From Pyrodictiaceae archaeon (GTDB lineage Archaea; Thermoproteota; Thermoprotei_A; Sulfolobales; Pyrodictiaceae), in contig JALVSY010000016.1 of NCBI GenBank assembly GCA_027036135.1, forward strand, positions 124,001 through 188,000: a stretch of DNA of 64,000 bases, in the 5' to 3' direction. Shown here piece by piece: positions 42,470-50,801 of this stretch. A program made the position numbers and the translations under genes. Position 1 is the first letter of the stretch. The number at the start of each line of letters is the position of its first letter. The notes beneath the pieces are model-generated. The model saw only the letters and a program-made list of their open reading frames with translations. It did no database searches and was not told the DNA's origin.

Positions 42470-43130
42470 CCTCCCTTATTATCCGGCTTCCCTCGAGGAG
42501 TACAAGGCCTCTTTCCTCGGCAATTTTCCTAGCCTTCTCTACGCTTAGTGCTGTTCCCTTGTCAAGCATCTCAACTATAACAGTTGAAGGTGTTAACCCT
42601 GCGAGCATTGCTAGGTGCAGAGATAGCTCGGTGTGCCCTCTTCTCTCACTTAGCCTTCTTCCCAGAAGTATCGGTACGTGGCCCGGGGCTACGAAGTTCT
42701 CGTAGAAATAGTGCTTGGCTTCATCGATACTACCGTTTATTATCATGCCGAGGACTTTGTCTAGTTCCCTTATTGTTAATGCTCTATCATTATCCCTTAT
42801 GCCTGTCTTGGCCCTGGCGCTGTTTACCCATATGGAGAAGGCTGGCTTGTCGCCGTAGCCTAGTGTGCGCCTCGTTAGTGGAGCCAGTTCTGGTATTGAG
42901 GCATATATCTCGTGGGCGTATGCAAGGCCCAGTTTCCTCCCAGCAAGGAGTGGCATGGAGTAACATATTAGGCCCCCTGCAAGCGTCCTCATCTCATAGA
43001 TGGTCTCGGGTGTGACGAACGAGGCGTGAATAACATAGTCTACTTCGTTCTCTCTTCTATAATCATCGTGTATTAGGACGGGCTTGCCTAGGCGGAGAGC
43101 CCGGATAGCTTCCTCTAGTACAGAGTCCAT
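42423..43130 (-). CDS. ribB: 3,4-dihydroxy-2-butanone 4-phosphate synthase
   Basis: Makes the four-carbon unit for lumazine from ribulose 5-phosphate, releasing formate. Seen: LGKPVLIHDDYRRENEVDYV (acidic metal loop), AGGLICYSMPLLAGRKLGL, FSIWVNSARAKTGIRDNDRALTI (the family's SVD-x-TGxSAxDRAxTI block with changes) and RRGHTELSLHLAMLAGL with the HTE site. The ORF opens at 43181, but the ATG at 43130 (MDSVLEEAIRAL) has aggagg 13 bases upstream and suits the family length. Ends inside ribC. Confidence 0.93.
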   Translation of the reverse strand: MDSVLEEAIRALRLGKPVLIHDDYRRENEVDYVIHASFVTPETIYEMRTLAGGLICYSMPLLAGRKLGLAYAHEIYASIPELAPLTRRTLGYGDKPAFSIWVNSARAKTGIRDNDRALTIRELDKVLGMIINGSIDEAKHYFYENFVAPGHVPILLGRRLSERRGHTELSLHLAMLAGLTPSTVIVEMLDKGTALSVEKARKIAEERGLVLLEGSRIIREVENLGEDLYCRYNLC

Positions 43131-43238
43131 AACTACCAAGCGCCTCCTCGATAACTGCTCCGGGTACGTGCCCCGCACCACGGCGGAGCCAGAGATTGTC
43201 TACGAGTCCTTACTCCAGCTCGGGCTCCCCTAAACACT

Positions 43239-43997
43239 TTAGCTCTCCACTAATCGTCTTAGTCTCTCCGAGAGACAAGGCTCGATGGGCGGCTCCTCTA
43301 GCCGTGACTCGCAGCACTTACTAAGCACTGTATATGCGACGTGTACGCATTGCCCACAGGGGCAGAGCTCTACACAGCTAAGCCTTAGCCTTGGGGACCC
43401 AGAGCGATCACGGAACCCTATGCCTATATAGTCATTAACTATGCTTACCCCGGCTCCAAATACATAGGGCGTTATTGTTGCTCTTAGTTCATCAACGACA
43501 TGTTGTCGTAGAAGGCTGTAGTTCAGTGCGCCCCCTCCTTCGACGAGGACACTCTTGATATCATAGTTTTCTGCAAGTATTTGTAGTGCTTCCCGTAGGT
43601 CTACTTCACCTCTATCACCAAGAGTATTTATTTTCACGACGTCTGCTCCGAGCTCTCTTATCTTCTCGATCTTCTCCTTGTCATTACTAGCTGTTATTAC
43701 TATTACTTTTGGCCCTGGTTCACGGAAGATGCGTTGATTTGGGCTAACTCTTAGTTTTCCGTCAACGATTACTCGGTAGTACTTTGTTGTCCTGGGCTCT
43801 AGTCGCTTACGCAACGTAGAATCATCAATAATAATCGTGTTTGCTCCGACCATTACTGCTTCGTGAGCGCCTCTTAGGAGCCGGAGCCTGGCCAAGTCGT
43901 AGTTGCAGCTTAGCTCGCTAAATCTCGTGGAGGAGGCTATGCGTCCATCAATAGTCATGGTCGAGAATATCGTGACGTAGGGGCGCTGGCTCATCAT
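43239..43997 (-). CDS. arfC: 2,5-diamino-6-ribosylamino-pyrimidinone 5'-phosphate reductase
   Basis: Reduces the ribosyl side chain to ribityl in riboflavin synthesis, RibD reductase-domain fold with NADPH. Seen: VTIFSTMTIDGRIAS (~8-22), LRGAHEAVMVGANTIIIDDSTL (~41-62), RVIVDGKLRVSP and LVEGGGALNYSLLRQHVVDEL (~151-171). Archaeal members are about 220-230 residues. This one has an extra C-terminal part with seven cysteines in about 40 residues (SCVELCPCGQCV ... SKCCES ... EPC). Confidence 0.9.
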   Translation of the reverse strand: MMSQRPYVTIFSTMTIDGRIASSTRFSELSCNYDLARLRLLRGAHEAVMVGANTIIIDDSTLRKRLEPRTTKYYRVIVDGKLRVSPNQRIFREPGPKVIVITASNDKEKIEKIRELGADVVKINTLGDRGEVDLREALQILAENYDIKSVLVEGGGALNYSLLRQHVVDELRATITPYVFGAGVSIVNDYIGIGFRDRSGSPRLRLSCVELCPCGQCVHVAYTVLSKCCESRLEEPPIEPCLSERLRRLVES

Positions 43998-44006
43998 CGT
44001 CGCCTC

Positions 44007-44552
44007 CTAGCTTGGGAGGGCTCTTTTCGCTCTCTTAATAGTGCCACTGGTCCGTACAGGGACTATAACTGCTCTTCTTCGCCCAATTCTGCGCACGAGG
44101 CCCATGGCTGCAAGGACAACGTACTTGGTATCATGCGTGCAGCGTATTATCCCCACCGCTCTCTCCGGATCATAGTAGACTAGCTGAACCCTACCAAGAG
44201 CTACTGAGAGCTGGCCGCCGAGCCTCTCAACAGCCTTGAGTATGGCCTTCTCTACCTCCTGGGGGGAGGGCGGCTCCTCTCCCTCGTACACTATGTAGAA
44301 TGCAATGTATCTCCTCCTACGCTTGGCCCTCAGCTTTGCGAGGAAGTCCTCTGCTTCGCTACTCCGTAGTGCCGCCAGCGCCGCCCTGGCAACCAACTTG
44401 TTCTGTCTAACCACTTTCTCCAATGCTTTCTCAAGAGAACTAATTCTTTCCTCGATAATCCCCGTCCTCTTTGTCACCAGGTAAGAGTAAAGACTAGCTG
44501 CAATACCTACCAAGAGAACCAGGGCCGATAACAAGTACTCAGTACTTATCAC
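44007..44552 (-). CDS. rnp2: RNase P protein component 2 (Pop5) with N-terminal membrane helix and coiled coil
   Basis: The C-terminal ~105 residues are Pop5: RRRYIAFYIVYEGEEPPSPQEVEKAILKAV, then VQLVYYDPERAVGIIRCTHDTKYVVLAAMGLVRRI. Pop5 pairs with Rpp30 to activate the RNase P RNA for tRNA 5' processing. Ahead of it are ~75 extra residues: a hydrophobic helix (YLLSALVLLVGIAASLYSYLV, ~6-26) and a charged helix that looks coiled-coil (ERISSLEKALEKVVRQNKL). The GTG start is supported by aaggggat and lies three bases after the rnp3 stop. Confidence 0.85.
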   Translation of the reverse strand: MISTEYLLSALVLLVGIAASLYSYLVTKRTGIIEERISSLEKALEKVVRQNKLVARAALAALRSSEAEDFLAKLRAKRRRRYIAFYIVYEGEEPPSPQEVEKAILKAVERLGGQLSVALGRVQLVYYDPERAVGIIRCTHDTKYVVLAAMGLVRRIGRRRAVIVPVRTSGTIKRAKRALPS

Positions 44553-44555
44553 GCC

Positions 44556-45203
44556 TTATCCCCTTAGCCTCTTCGAGTAAAGTATTGACGAGGGATAACC
44601 GGTCACGGAGAGCGAGGCAATGTTCTCTGGAACCCCGAACGAGACAAGCAGCGCTTTCATCGCTGCTGGGCTCCAAAGTTCCCATTTACTCCGAGCACCG
44701 CTAGTTATTACCAGCATTGCCTCGTACGCTGCTGCACGTCTCGCAATTATCATTATGCCTCGAAGGCTTCGGCGCGGATCATCGCTATAGAGTAATGGTA
44801 GGAGAGATACCTCTACTCCTGCGCCGCTCTCGCGGAGGAGACGGGCCTGACTCTTATCCATATACCTAGCCATCCCGGGCGGGAGTTGCACGAGAGCAAC
44901 TCGAGGATCCTTTGCAGCGTGCCTCGCTACCTCAGCGCTCTTGGGTTTCACAACTACTAGGTCGTAGTAAGGGCTTATTCTCCTCAATACTTTGAGTGCT
45001 TTACCCCAGCTATCAGCTTCTATAGTCATCCTAGTATATGCCTCGAGACCTGCCTCGATAAACGGCTTGGTATAGGCTCTTGCCTCTCGTGGATTAGGAT
45101 TATCTATAGCAACACATCTTACACCCATACCCGCGAGTAGAGGCGCGATTCTGTGCGCATCCTCTAAGCTCCTAGGCGCTACATGGAGATCGCATATCTT
45201 CAA
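44556..45203 (-). CDS. rnp3: RNase P protein component 3 (Rpp30)
   Basis: PHP-like TIM-barrel protein that binds Pop5 in archaeal RNase P. Seen: MKICDLHVAPRSLEDAHRIA (~1-20), VRCVAIDNPNPREAR, DLVVVKPKSAEVARHAAKD and MLVITSGARSKWELWSPAAMKALLVSFG (~160-187), the diagnostic Rpp30 block. The stop is followed closely by pop5, and its start overlaps the RNA-binding gene upstream by four bases. Confidence 0.95.
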   Translation of the reverse strand: MKICDLHVAPRSLEDAHRIAPLLAGMGVRCVAIDNPNPREARAYTKPFIEAGLEAYTRMTIEADSWGKALKVLRRISPYYDLVVVKPKSAEVARHAAKDPRVALVQLPPGMARYMDKSQARLLRESGAGVEVSLLPLLYSDDPRRSLRGIMIIARRAAAYEAMLVITSGARSKWELWSPAAMKALLVSFGVPENIASLSVTGYPSSILYSKRLRG

Positions 45204-45652
45204 GCTAGGAGCCCCAGCTCCCTAAGAATTTCCTCAGCTCTCTTTAGCCGAGGCGCACCACGAAGCTGTATAACTACGTGAACCACGTCGTCTCCATCGT
45301 AGAGCCTTAGCTCGCCCATGTAGGCGTCCTGCTTACTAAACCTGATAAATAGGCGTCCGCTTCGCTCGTCGTAGCGTGAGTCAAAGAGCGCGGTCAAGAT
45401 CTTCTTGTCCTGTTCATTAAGCATCTCGCCTAGCCTCTTAACGAATTCCTCCGCGTCTTTGCCCTCGAGACGTGCAACGATACGTGTAATCGGGTTATTA
45501 TAGTGACCCTCAACAGTCGCTCTCTCAGTCCTAACCTTGTTTCTAAGTGCCTCCGGGACTACGTTCATTAGGGCTTTCTCAACCTTCTCTGGATCCTCAG
45601 TTGCATGCGCATGCGCTGCTAGCTCTACTCGGACAACCCTGGTATAGGCCAT
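45200..45652 (-). CDS. COG1325-type RNA-binding protein
   Basis: A 150-residue alpha/beta protein related to archaeal exosome-associated or RNP-linked proteins of COG1325: VRVELAAHAHATEDPEKVEKALMNVVPEALR, VEGHYNNPITRIVARLEGKDAEEFV and LFDSRYDERSGRLFIRFSKQDAYMGEL. It begins the operon with Rpp30 and Pop5, which supports a role near RNase P or RNA processing; the precise function is unknown. ATG with gggaggag about 11 bases upstream. Confidence 0.82.
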   Translation of the reverse strand: MAYTRVVRVELAAHAHATEDPEKVEKALMNVVPEALRNKVRTERATVEGHYNNPITRIVARLEGKDAEEFVKRLGEMLNEQDKKILTALFDSRYDERSGRLFIRFSKQDAYMGELRLYDGDDVVHVVIQLRGAPRLKRAEEILRELGLLA

Positions 45653-45726
45653 GTCTTTGCTCCTCCCAGCTATTAGCTATCTTGCCTAAAGGAGATTAAT
45701 AACACGAATAATAAGTTCCCGTCCTT

Positions 45727-45740
45727 GTCAGCGAGCTGAC
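45727..45740. repeat. Short palindrome GTCAGC-GA-GCTGAC
   Basis: A 14-base near-perfect palindrome in the 228-base gap between the RNA-binding protein gene and L15e. It is close to the promoter of the former (tattattcgtg on the minus strand), so an operator is possible. The rest of the gap shows only the 45849-45877 hairpin. Confidence 0.3.
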
Positions 45741-45848
45741 CAGGAATTACCATGGGCCTTGGAATCTTCTTGTATCAGGCCTTAGGGTATACGGGTTCCT
45801 TAAGGTATTGGTGTGATAAAAGCCCTCGTGGATATGGAGCAAGAAATT

Positions 45849-45877
45849 CCCTTCACTTGAGCCTTGGTGGTGAAGGG
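45849..45877 (-). terminator. Hairpin at the 3' end of the rpl15e transcript
   Basis: CCCTTCAC (45849-45856) pairs perfectly with GTGAAGGG (45870-45877), starting three bases after the L15e stop codon. On the minus strand it is followed by aatttcttg, which is only mildly T-rich. It may protect or define the 3' end. Confidence 0.35.
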
Positions 45878-45880
45878 TTT

Positions 45881-46561
45881 TTACTGCAGGTCTTCTTTGT
45901 GGTACTTCTCTCTGATCTCGTCGGGTGCTATGAGGCGTGCACCGCGATGGGCCTCGTGGCGCTTCTTGAGCTCTCTTTCCTTCTGCTTCTTCTTCCACTT
46001 ATACTTGTGTGTTCCCTTGAGGCCTCTGGACTTGCGTAGTCCTCTCATCTTCTTGCCAGCACTGGTTAGTCCTCTGAATACTCTGCCGCGGTTCTGCTTC
46101 TCACATATCCATTTCAGTTCCTTGTCCTCGCATATTGCCGGGTGGTTCCTATCAACCAGTATTACCTCGTACCACTTATACTCTCCATCCTCGGCCACGT
46201 AGTAGCTGTTGAGAACCTCCATGTTGGGGTACTTCCGCGCCGCTCTCTCCTCTGCTATTAAGCGGGTCGACTTGGCAGGTGCGTAGCCATAGACACCCAT
46301 CCGCTTCGGTCTCCTACCCTTGTTTGGCCTAGGCCTGTTTAGGCCTCCCTTACGCACCCGTACCCTTACCACTATTATCCCTGGCTTCGCCTTATAGCCG
46401 AGAGTCCTAGCCCGGTCTATCCTTGTTGGCTTCTCTACTCGGACTACGCTTGGCTGTCTACGCCACTCCATTAGTCTCTTCTTCCAGAGCTGAGCTAGTT
46501 CTGGTACCTCGTATCGCTGTTTCCAAGTCTCACGGAGATAGTGGTAGAGTCCATGAGCCAT
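45881..46561 (-). CDS. rpl15e: Large-subunit ribosomal protein L15e
   Basis: Archaeal/eukaryal ribosomal protein: [20 protein letters not shown], then [43 protein letters not shown] and a tail of [21 protein letters not shown]. The final ~25 residues ([26 protein letters not shown]) extend past the usual end, giving 226 residues. ATG with ggggagaag just upstream. A TATA-like tttaaaa lies 64 bases before the start. Confidence 0.94.
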   Translation of the reverse strand: MAHGLYHYLRETWKQRYEVPELAQLWKKRLMEWRRQPSVVRVEKPTRIDRARTLGYKAKPGIIVVRVRVRKGGLNRPRPNKGRRPKRMGVYGYAPAKSTRLIAEERAARKYPNMEVLNSYYVAEDGEYKWYEVILVDRNHPAICEDKELKWICEKQNRGRVFRGLTSAGKKMRGLRKSRGLKGTHKYKWKKKQKERELKKRHEAHRGARLIAPDEIREKYHKEDLQ

Positions 46562-46624
46562 TAAGCTTCTCCCCGCTCCTTTGCTATTGTGGTTGTATCC
46601 CCAGTGCTAGGGCTCACACACCCC

Positions 46625-46661
46625 TTTAAAACACTATAGACTAGGAGGCTCCGTGATCACG
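46625..46661 (-). promoter_or_regulatory. rpl15e promoter with nearby palindrome CGTGATCACG
   Basis: On the minus strand the TATA-like gttttaaag (46625-46633) is preceded, 20 bases upstream, by the perfect 10-base palindrome CGTGATCACG (46652-46661). The palindrome lies where a regulator upstream of the BRE would sit. It could equally serve the divergent sRNA candidate. Confidence 0.35.
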
Positions 46662-46677
46662 TAGAAAGTAGGAGAGG

Positions 46678-46739
46678 GTGATGATTTGCCCGCATATCCG
46701 ACGAGCAGCTTCCTATGGGGAAGTGTGCGCCCCGGCTGA
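46678..46739 (+). ncRNA. Third candidate C/D box sRNA
   Basis: C box GTGATGA (46678-46684), D' variant CCGA (46698-46701), a poor C' near 46715-46723 and D box CTGA (46736-46739). The flanks aggagagg and ctccctcct can form a terminal stem. The D guide tgtgcgccccgg would target CCGGGGCGCACA. It lies in the 192-base gap between rpl15e and the GTPase gene, which contains no ORF. The weak C' box keeps confidence moderate. Confidence 0.45.
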
Positions 46740-46753
46740 CTCCCTCCTCTAGC

Positions 46754-47980
46754 TTAGCCTTTATGAGCCGCTGCTGCAACTATTTTTATCACGTCGTTGT
46801 CCTGTAGCTCGTAGTCCTCGCCTACACGTGTCTTTGTCTTAGCATTGATGGCGTATAGGAATGTTTTCCCAAGATCCGTGTGCACCATGTATGCTAGCTG
46901 CCTTGCAGTTGTCCCCTTTGGCACGAGGTATGCATCGGGTAGGATTCTACCCTTGCTATCAGTGAACTTGTGTATATCCTCGACAGGGTAAACCACTATC
47001 ATCTCTAGTAGCTCAAAGAAAGTCTTGTTGATTACCTCTTGAACGCCCGTTGAGCCCCATTTCCGTAGTACATGCTCACGTATATACTCTAGTGCCTGCA
47101 ACTGTTTCCTACTCAGCTTGTTCTCGTTGATTATCTCGAAGTCAGGGTCGCCGGGGAGGTATCTTATGAGCCCAGCTCTTGCTGCTCTTCGAAGAGCTAG
47201 CTCAGCAGCAGCACTTGTAGGCACGACTGGGTAGCTAAGCTCTTTCCTGAGCCGCTTAATGCCCTCCTCTGCGCCTGGTAGATCGGCCTTGTTGGCGGCT
47301 ATTATCATTGGTTTTGCGAGGCGCAATCCCCTAGCAAGGTTCCTTAGATCTTCGCGGCTCCAGCTAGTTATAGGCTTCCTTGATAAATCAGCGTATTCCA
47401 GTGCCTTCTCAACGTGGTATCGTCGAATGCTTAGCCCGCTAAGCCTCTGAGTTAGGGCCTCGACAACGTTTTGCCCGGTTGTTGAAACCTTCATGGCGAA
47501 GCGGTCCCAGTCATTGAGTATTATGCTATAGATCCATTCCTCTATCTCGTTCTCTAGCCACCTAACCTCTTCTACCGGGTCATAAGTGCCTGGTGGCACC
47601 GGGTTGCCCTGTGCATCCGTTGAGCCAGACGCATCAACTATCAATATGATAGCGTCTGCTCTGCGAATAGAGTCCAGGAACTTGTTACCCAGTCCTTTAC
47701 CCTCGTGAGCACCGGGTATGAGACCGGGAGTATCAATTATCTTCACGGGGATGAATCTCCACCCATCAATACAGTATCCCGAGGCCGGATCGCAGCGAGG
47801 AAGACCGAGCTCCACGTGTACACAGCGCTTACGTACATACCCTACACCAGTATTAGGCTCAAGCGTAACGAACGGCCTATTACCTAGCTCGACAGAGGCA
47901 AGTGTCGCTGCAGCGAAGAACGTTGATTTACCAACGTTTGTCTTACCTACTAGCCCTGCTAGCCTTTCTGGCGGAGGCAA
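46754..47980 (-). CDS. Obg-superfamily YchF-type GTPase/ATPase
   Basis: Translation-associated nucleotide hydrolase. Seen: GLVGKTNVGKSTFFAA (G1, ~9-24), VKIIDTPGLIPGAHEGKGLGNKFLDSIRRAD (G3 and switch II, ~75), ADAIILIVDASGS, IIAANKADLPG (G4, ~240) and a C-terminal TGS domain (~340-405) ending ELQDNDVIKIVAAAAHKG. 408 residues. Start codon is TTG. The long insertion after G3 is common in archaeal YchF-like proteins. Confidence 0.9.
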   Translation of the reverse strand: MPPPERLAGLVGKTNVGKSTFFAAATLASVELGNRPFVTLEPNTGVGYVRKRCVHVELGLPRCDPASGYCIDGWRFIPVKIIDTPGLIPGAHEGKGLGNKFLDSIRRADAIILIVDASGSTDAQGNPVPPGTYDPVEEVRWLENEIEEWIYSIILNDWDRFAMKVSTTGQNVVEALTQRLSGLSIRRYHVEKALEYADLSRKPITSWSREDLRNLARGLRLAKPMIIAANKADLPGAEEGIKRLRKELSYPVVPTSAAAELALRRAARAGLIRYLPGDPDFEIINENKLSRKQLQALEYIREHVLRKWGSTGVQEVINKTFFELLEMIVVYPVEDIHKFTDSKGRILPDAYLVPKGTTARQLAYMVHTDLGKTFLYAINAKTKTRVGEDYELQDNDVIKIVAAAAHKG

Positions 47981-48165
47981 GGACTTCCCACCTATACCAT
48001 CTTCTAGAGCGAGGCCTGGGTCAACAAAAATAGTATCTTGTGCCCACTCTGCTACGCTACATGGATGTAATGCTTCATCGACATTGCTTGAAGAAGTCGT
48101 CCTCGCTAGCGCAGGGTTGAGATTGTAAAAAAGAACTGTAATATATCGCAGTAGACGAGGTAGAG

Positions 48166-48594
48166 TTAGTAATCGCCTACTATTTCTTCGTCGCTGAAGA
48201 AGACCTTGTACTCCCTCTCGAACGACTCCTTGCTGTCACTCGCGTGTATCACGTTGGCTCCTATGTCCAGTGCGAAGTCGCCGCGAATAGTGCCTGGTGG
48301 TGCCTGCCTGCCGTCAGTCGGGCCTATCATTAGTCTTACCACGTTTATAGCGCTGTCACCTTCTAGTATCATTGCGACCACGGGGCCGCTTGTAACAAAG
48401 TTGACAAGTTCCTCGAAGAAGGGCTTCCCCTTGTGGACCTCGTAGAGTTTCTCGGCTTCTTCTCTGCTCAGCCACTTCATCTTGAGCGCCTTTATCTTCA
48501 AGCCTTTTCTCTCGAAACGGGCTATTATCTCGCCAACGAGGCCCCTCTTAACACCATCCGGTTTTATCATGACGAAGGTCTTTTCAACCGCCAC
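48166..48594 (-). CDS. ndk: Nucleoside diphosphate kinase
   Basis: Balances NTP pools by a phosphohistidine intermediate. Seen: [20 protein letters not shown] (~5-24), [20 protein letters not shown] (~90-109) and the catalytic histidine in [12 protein letters not shown] (~115). At 142 residues it is full length. In many archaea it belongs to the L7Ae-S28e-L24e-ndk cluster; here two plus-strand genes separate it from L24e. Confidence 0.96.
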   Translation of the reverse strand: MAVEKTFVMIKPDGVKRGLVGEIIARFERKGLKIKALKMKWLSREEAEKLYEVHKGKPFFEELVNFVTSGPVVAMILEGDSAINVVRLMIGPTDGRQAPPGTIRGDFALDIGANVIHASDSKESFEREYKVFFSDEEIVGDY

Positions 48595-48729
48595 GCCTTA
48601 TCCTCCTCCTGCCGAGGAGCTTGGTTATTGCCCTAGGACTTGTAAACTCTTATGCCGCTCCACGGGACTAGGCAGGCGCGAAAGCTGAATATCTAGGGCC
48701 TTATTGCTAGTCCTATCGGGCAGCAAGCA

Positions 48730-49614
48730 ATGACCGTGGGCGTTATAGGTCTGGGGCGGATGGGCTCAGCGGTTGCTCGGCGTTTAGCCGAGAAGGGCTT
48801 TGAGCTAGTTCTGTGGACGCGGGATCGGGAGAAACTAGGGAAAGTGGCAAAGGAGCTTGGTGCTGAGGCTGCTTCTTCTCCCCGGGAGGTCGCCGAGAAA
48901 GCGGATGATACTCACATAGTGGTTAGTGATGATCATGCACTCTACGGGGTAGTTACTGGCCCGGAGGGTGTTCTTGGTGCCCAGGAGCCAACAACGATAA
49001 TTAACCAGGTAACATGCACTATTAAGGCATCAACGAGCATCGCTGAGATGACCTCTAGCAAGGGATTCGGGTACGTAGAGGCTCCTATAATTGGTGGGCC
49101 TAGAACCGTTGAGCGGGGCGAGGCTATTATACCTTGTAGTGGTGAGGAGGAGGCTTGTGGTACAGAGAGCCTACTTGCTCTTGGCTCTGTGGTGTATCTT
49201 GGTCATCCACCCAAGGCTCTTGCAGCGAAACTTGGCTTCAACCACGTGTTCTTGGGGATAGTTAGTGCTCTTGCCGATGCATTCGCGTTGGCTGAGGCCT
49301 ATGGTATTGAATGGGAGAACTACGTTAACCTAGTTCTATCGAAGACCTGGCTCCGGGGCATAGTTGAGCGCTACGGTGATAGGCTACGACTAGGGGGAAA
49401 GACTAGTTTTGCTTCCAAGCTAGCAGCTAAGGATGCACGATACGTTGCTGAGGCGCTTGCAGAACTAGGACTCGATGCAAGCCTAGCAGCCGCAATAACT
49501 AATCACTATGCAGCAATGATTAGGGAGGGCTACGGCGATGCTGACTACCCATCAGTGGCAGGGTTCTTCGCCATGCTTGGCCGCAAGCTAAGGGAGGGCA
49601 AGGCAAAGAACTAG
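48730..49614 (+). CDS. NAD(P)-dependent beta-hydroxyacid dehydrogenase family protein
   Basis: Belongs to the 3-hydroxyisobutyrate/6-phosphogluconate dehydrogenase superfamily. VGVIGLGRMGSAVARRLAEKGFELVLWTRD (Rossmann loop, ~3-32), FGYVEAPIIGGPRTVERGEAIIPCSGEEE (~112-140) and the catalytic lysine in KALAAKLGFNHVFLG (~157-171, KxxxN) are all present. The substrate (succinic semialdehyde, tartronate or glyoxylate type) cannot be assigned. ATG at 48730. Followed after 46 bases by a DMT transporter. Confidence 0.88.
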   Translation: MTVGVIGLGRMGSAVARRLAEKGFELVLWTRDREKLGKVAKELGAEAASSPREVAEKADDTHIVVSDDHALYGVVTGPEGVLGAQEPTTIINQVTCTIKASTSIAEMTSSKGFGYVEAPIIGGPRTVERGEAIIPCSGEEEACGTESLLALGSVVYLGHPPKALAAKLGFNHVFLGIVSALADAFALAEAYGIEWENYVNLVLSKTWLRGIVERYGDRLRLGGKTSFASKLAAKDARYVAEALAELGLDASLAAAITNHYAAMIREGYGDADYPSVAGFFAMLGRKLREGKAKN

Positions 49615-49660
49615 TACCCACGATGCACCATTCTCGTCGGGCAATGGGTGCACCGAGCGA

Positions 49661-50533
49661 ATGAATAATACAAGCCTACTGGGCTTAGCCGCTATTATAG
49701 CTACTACTCTCTCATGGAGCCTAGCCCCGGTCTTTATTAGCAGAGCATCTAGCCGGAAGAGACTAGACCCAGTAGTGTTTAATGCTGCTCGAATGCTCTT
49801 CGCAATGCTGATACTGGTTCCTCTCGCATACCTAGCCGAGGGATTCCCCTATAAGACTCCGTGGCTTAGCCCAGAGTTCGAGGCTGGTGTATGGATTGGC
49901 GGTGTCTTTAGCACTGTTGTCGGGGACACTCTCTTCGTCTACAGCGTTAGCGTTGTTGGTGCAAGTATAGCTCTACCAGTCTCCTACCTTTTCATAATAT
50001 GGAGCGCTCTCTACGACTACCTAACCGGGTCTATTGGTAGCCGAGTCCTAGTAGCTGCTGGTCTCGCATTCCTAGGTGTGTGGCTTGTAGCCCAAGACAG
50101 TACTAGCAAGGACAAAGGACCAGGAATTGTTCCCAGAGCCATACTTGCTGCTATTGGCACCTCACTCGTATGGGCTGTTAGCATGTATGCCTATAAGCTA
50201 GCCATGAGTGTTAGCGGCGAGTACTCTGTAGCCGCTGCGCGTTCTATAGCAACTGTGCTGGTCTTGTCACCGTATGTGGCTAGAATAAGAGAGCTTAGAG
50301 GTGTATTGCTTGATACTTTTCTCAGTTCGTTCTTTGGCTACTTCTTTGGGACAATTACGTTCCTAGTAGCCCTAGGACTGCTGCCTGCGAGTATAGTTGG
50401 AATCGGCATAGCCCTAACACCCTTTGTTACTCAGCTATTATCTATTCCGCTGGCCCGCGAGAAACCTGGCCTCACAACAATAATAGGTGGACTGCTGCTA
50501 GGCATAGCGATAGCACTTACAGGGACCCATTAG
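49661..50533 (+). CDS. EamA/DMT-superfamily transporter
   Basis: Ten predicted membrane helices in 290 residues, with the internal two-fold repeat of the drug/metabolite transporter family: ATTLSWSLAPVFISRASSR begins repeat 1 and IGTSLVWAVSMYAYKLAMS (~167) repeat 2. The end of each repeat has the PVSYLFIIWSALYDYL-like and LTPFVTQLLSIPLAREKPGL segments. Substrate unknown. It lies downstream of the dehydrogenase in the same direction, so possibly exports or imports its substrate. Confidence 0.85.
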   Translation: MNNTSLLGLAAIIATTLSWSLAPVFISRASSRKRLDPVVFNAARMLFAMLILVPLAYLAEGFPYKTPWLSPEFEAGVWIGGVFSTVVGDTLFVYSVSVVGASIALPVSYLFIIWSALYDYLTGSIGSRVLVAAGLAFLGVWLVAQDSTSKDKGPGIVPRAILAAIGTSLVWAVSMYAYKLAMSVSGEYSVAAARSIATVLVLSPYVARIRELRGVLLDTFLSSFFGYFFGTITFLVALGLLPASIVGIGIALTPFVTQLLSIPLAREKPGLTTIIGGLLLGIAIALTGTH

Positions 50534-50609
50534 CGGAGAGCAAGGCTGAGGGCATTACTATAGCTAGGATGTTGGCCAGGTATGGAACAAAATCCTTTAT
50601 GGTGACTGC

Positions 50610-50795
50610 TTAGTGCCGGAGTGGTGTATACTTCTTTGTCCACTTGAGCTTCCTCGGGTCTCTCTTCATCTTCCATAGCTTGAAGCACTTACTGCTACAG
50701 AACCAGAGCACTGTACCATCATTCCTAACGTACATGAGCCCTGTGCCGGGCTCTATCTCGCGGCCACAATATGCACACGTATGTACTATGGGCAT
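50610..50795 (-). CDS. rpl24e: Large-subunit ribosomal protein L24e
   Basis: A 61-residue zinc-finger ribosomal protein: [49 protein letters not shown]. The CxxC and CxxxC ligands and the FCSSKC motif are characteristic. Downstream of S28e by six bases on the same strand. Confidence 0.95.
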   Translation of the reverse strand: MPIVHTCAYCGREIEPGTGLMYVRNDGTVLWFCSSKCFKLWKMKRDPRKLKWTKKYTPLRH

Positions 50796-50801
50796 GGCTT
50801 A

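Noticed and set aside
45849-45882. Plus-strand intrinsic terminator (8-bp hairpin followed by TTTTT)
   Set aside because: No plus-strand gene ends here; the hairpin is better placed as the 3' end of the minus-strand rpl15e message.
45752-46202. Plus-strand ORFs overlapping rpl15e
   Set aside because: They are antisense shadows of a highly conserved ribosomal protein and have cysteine- and leucine-rich improbable composition.
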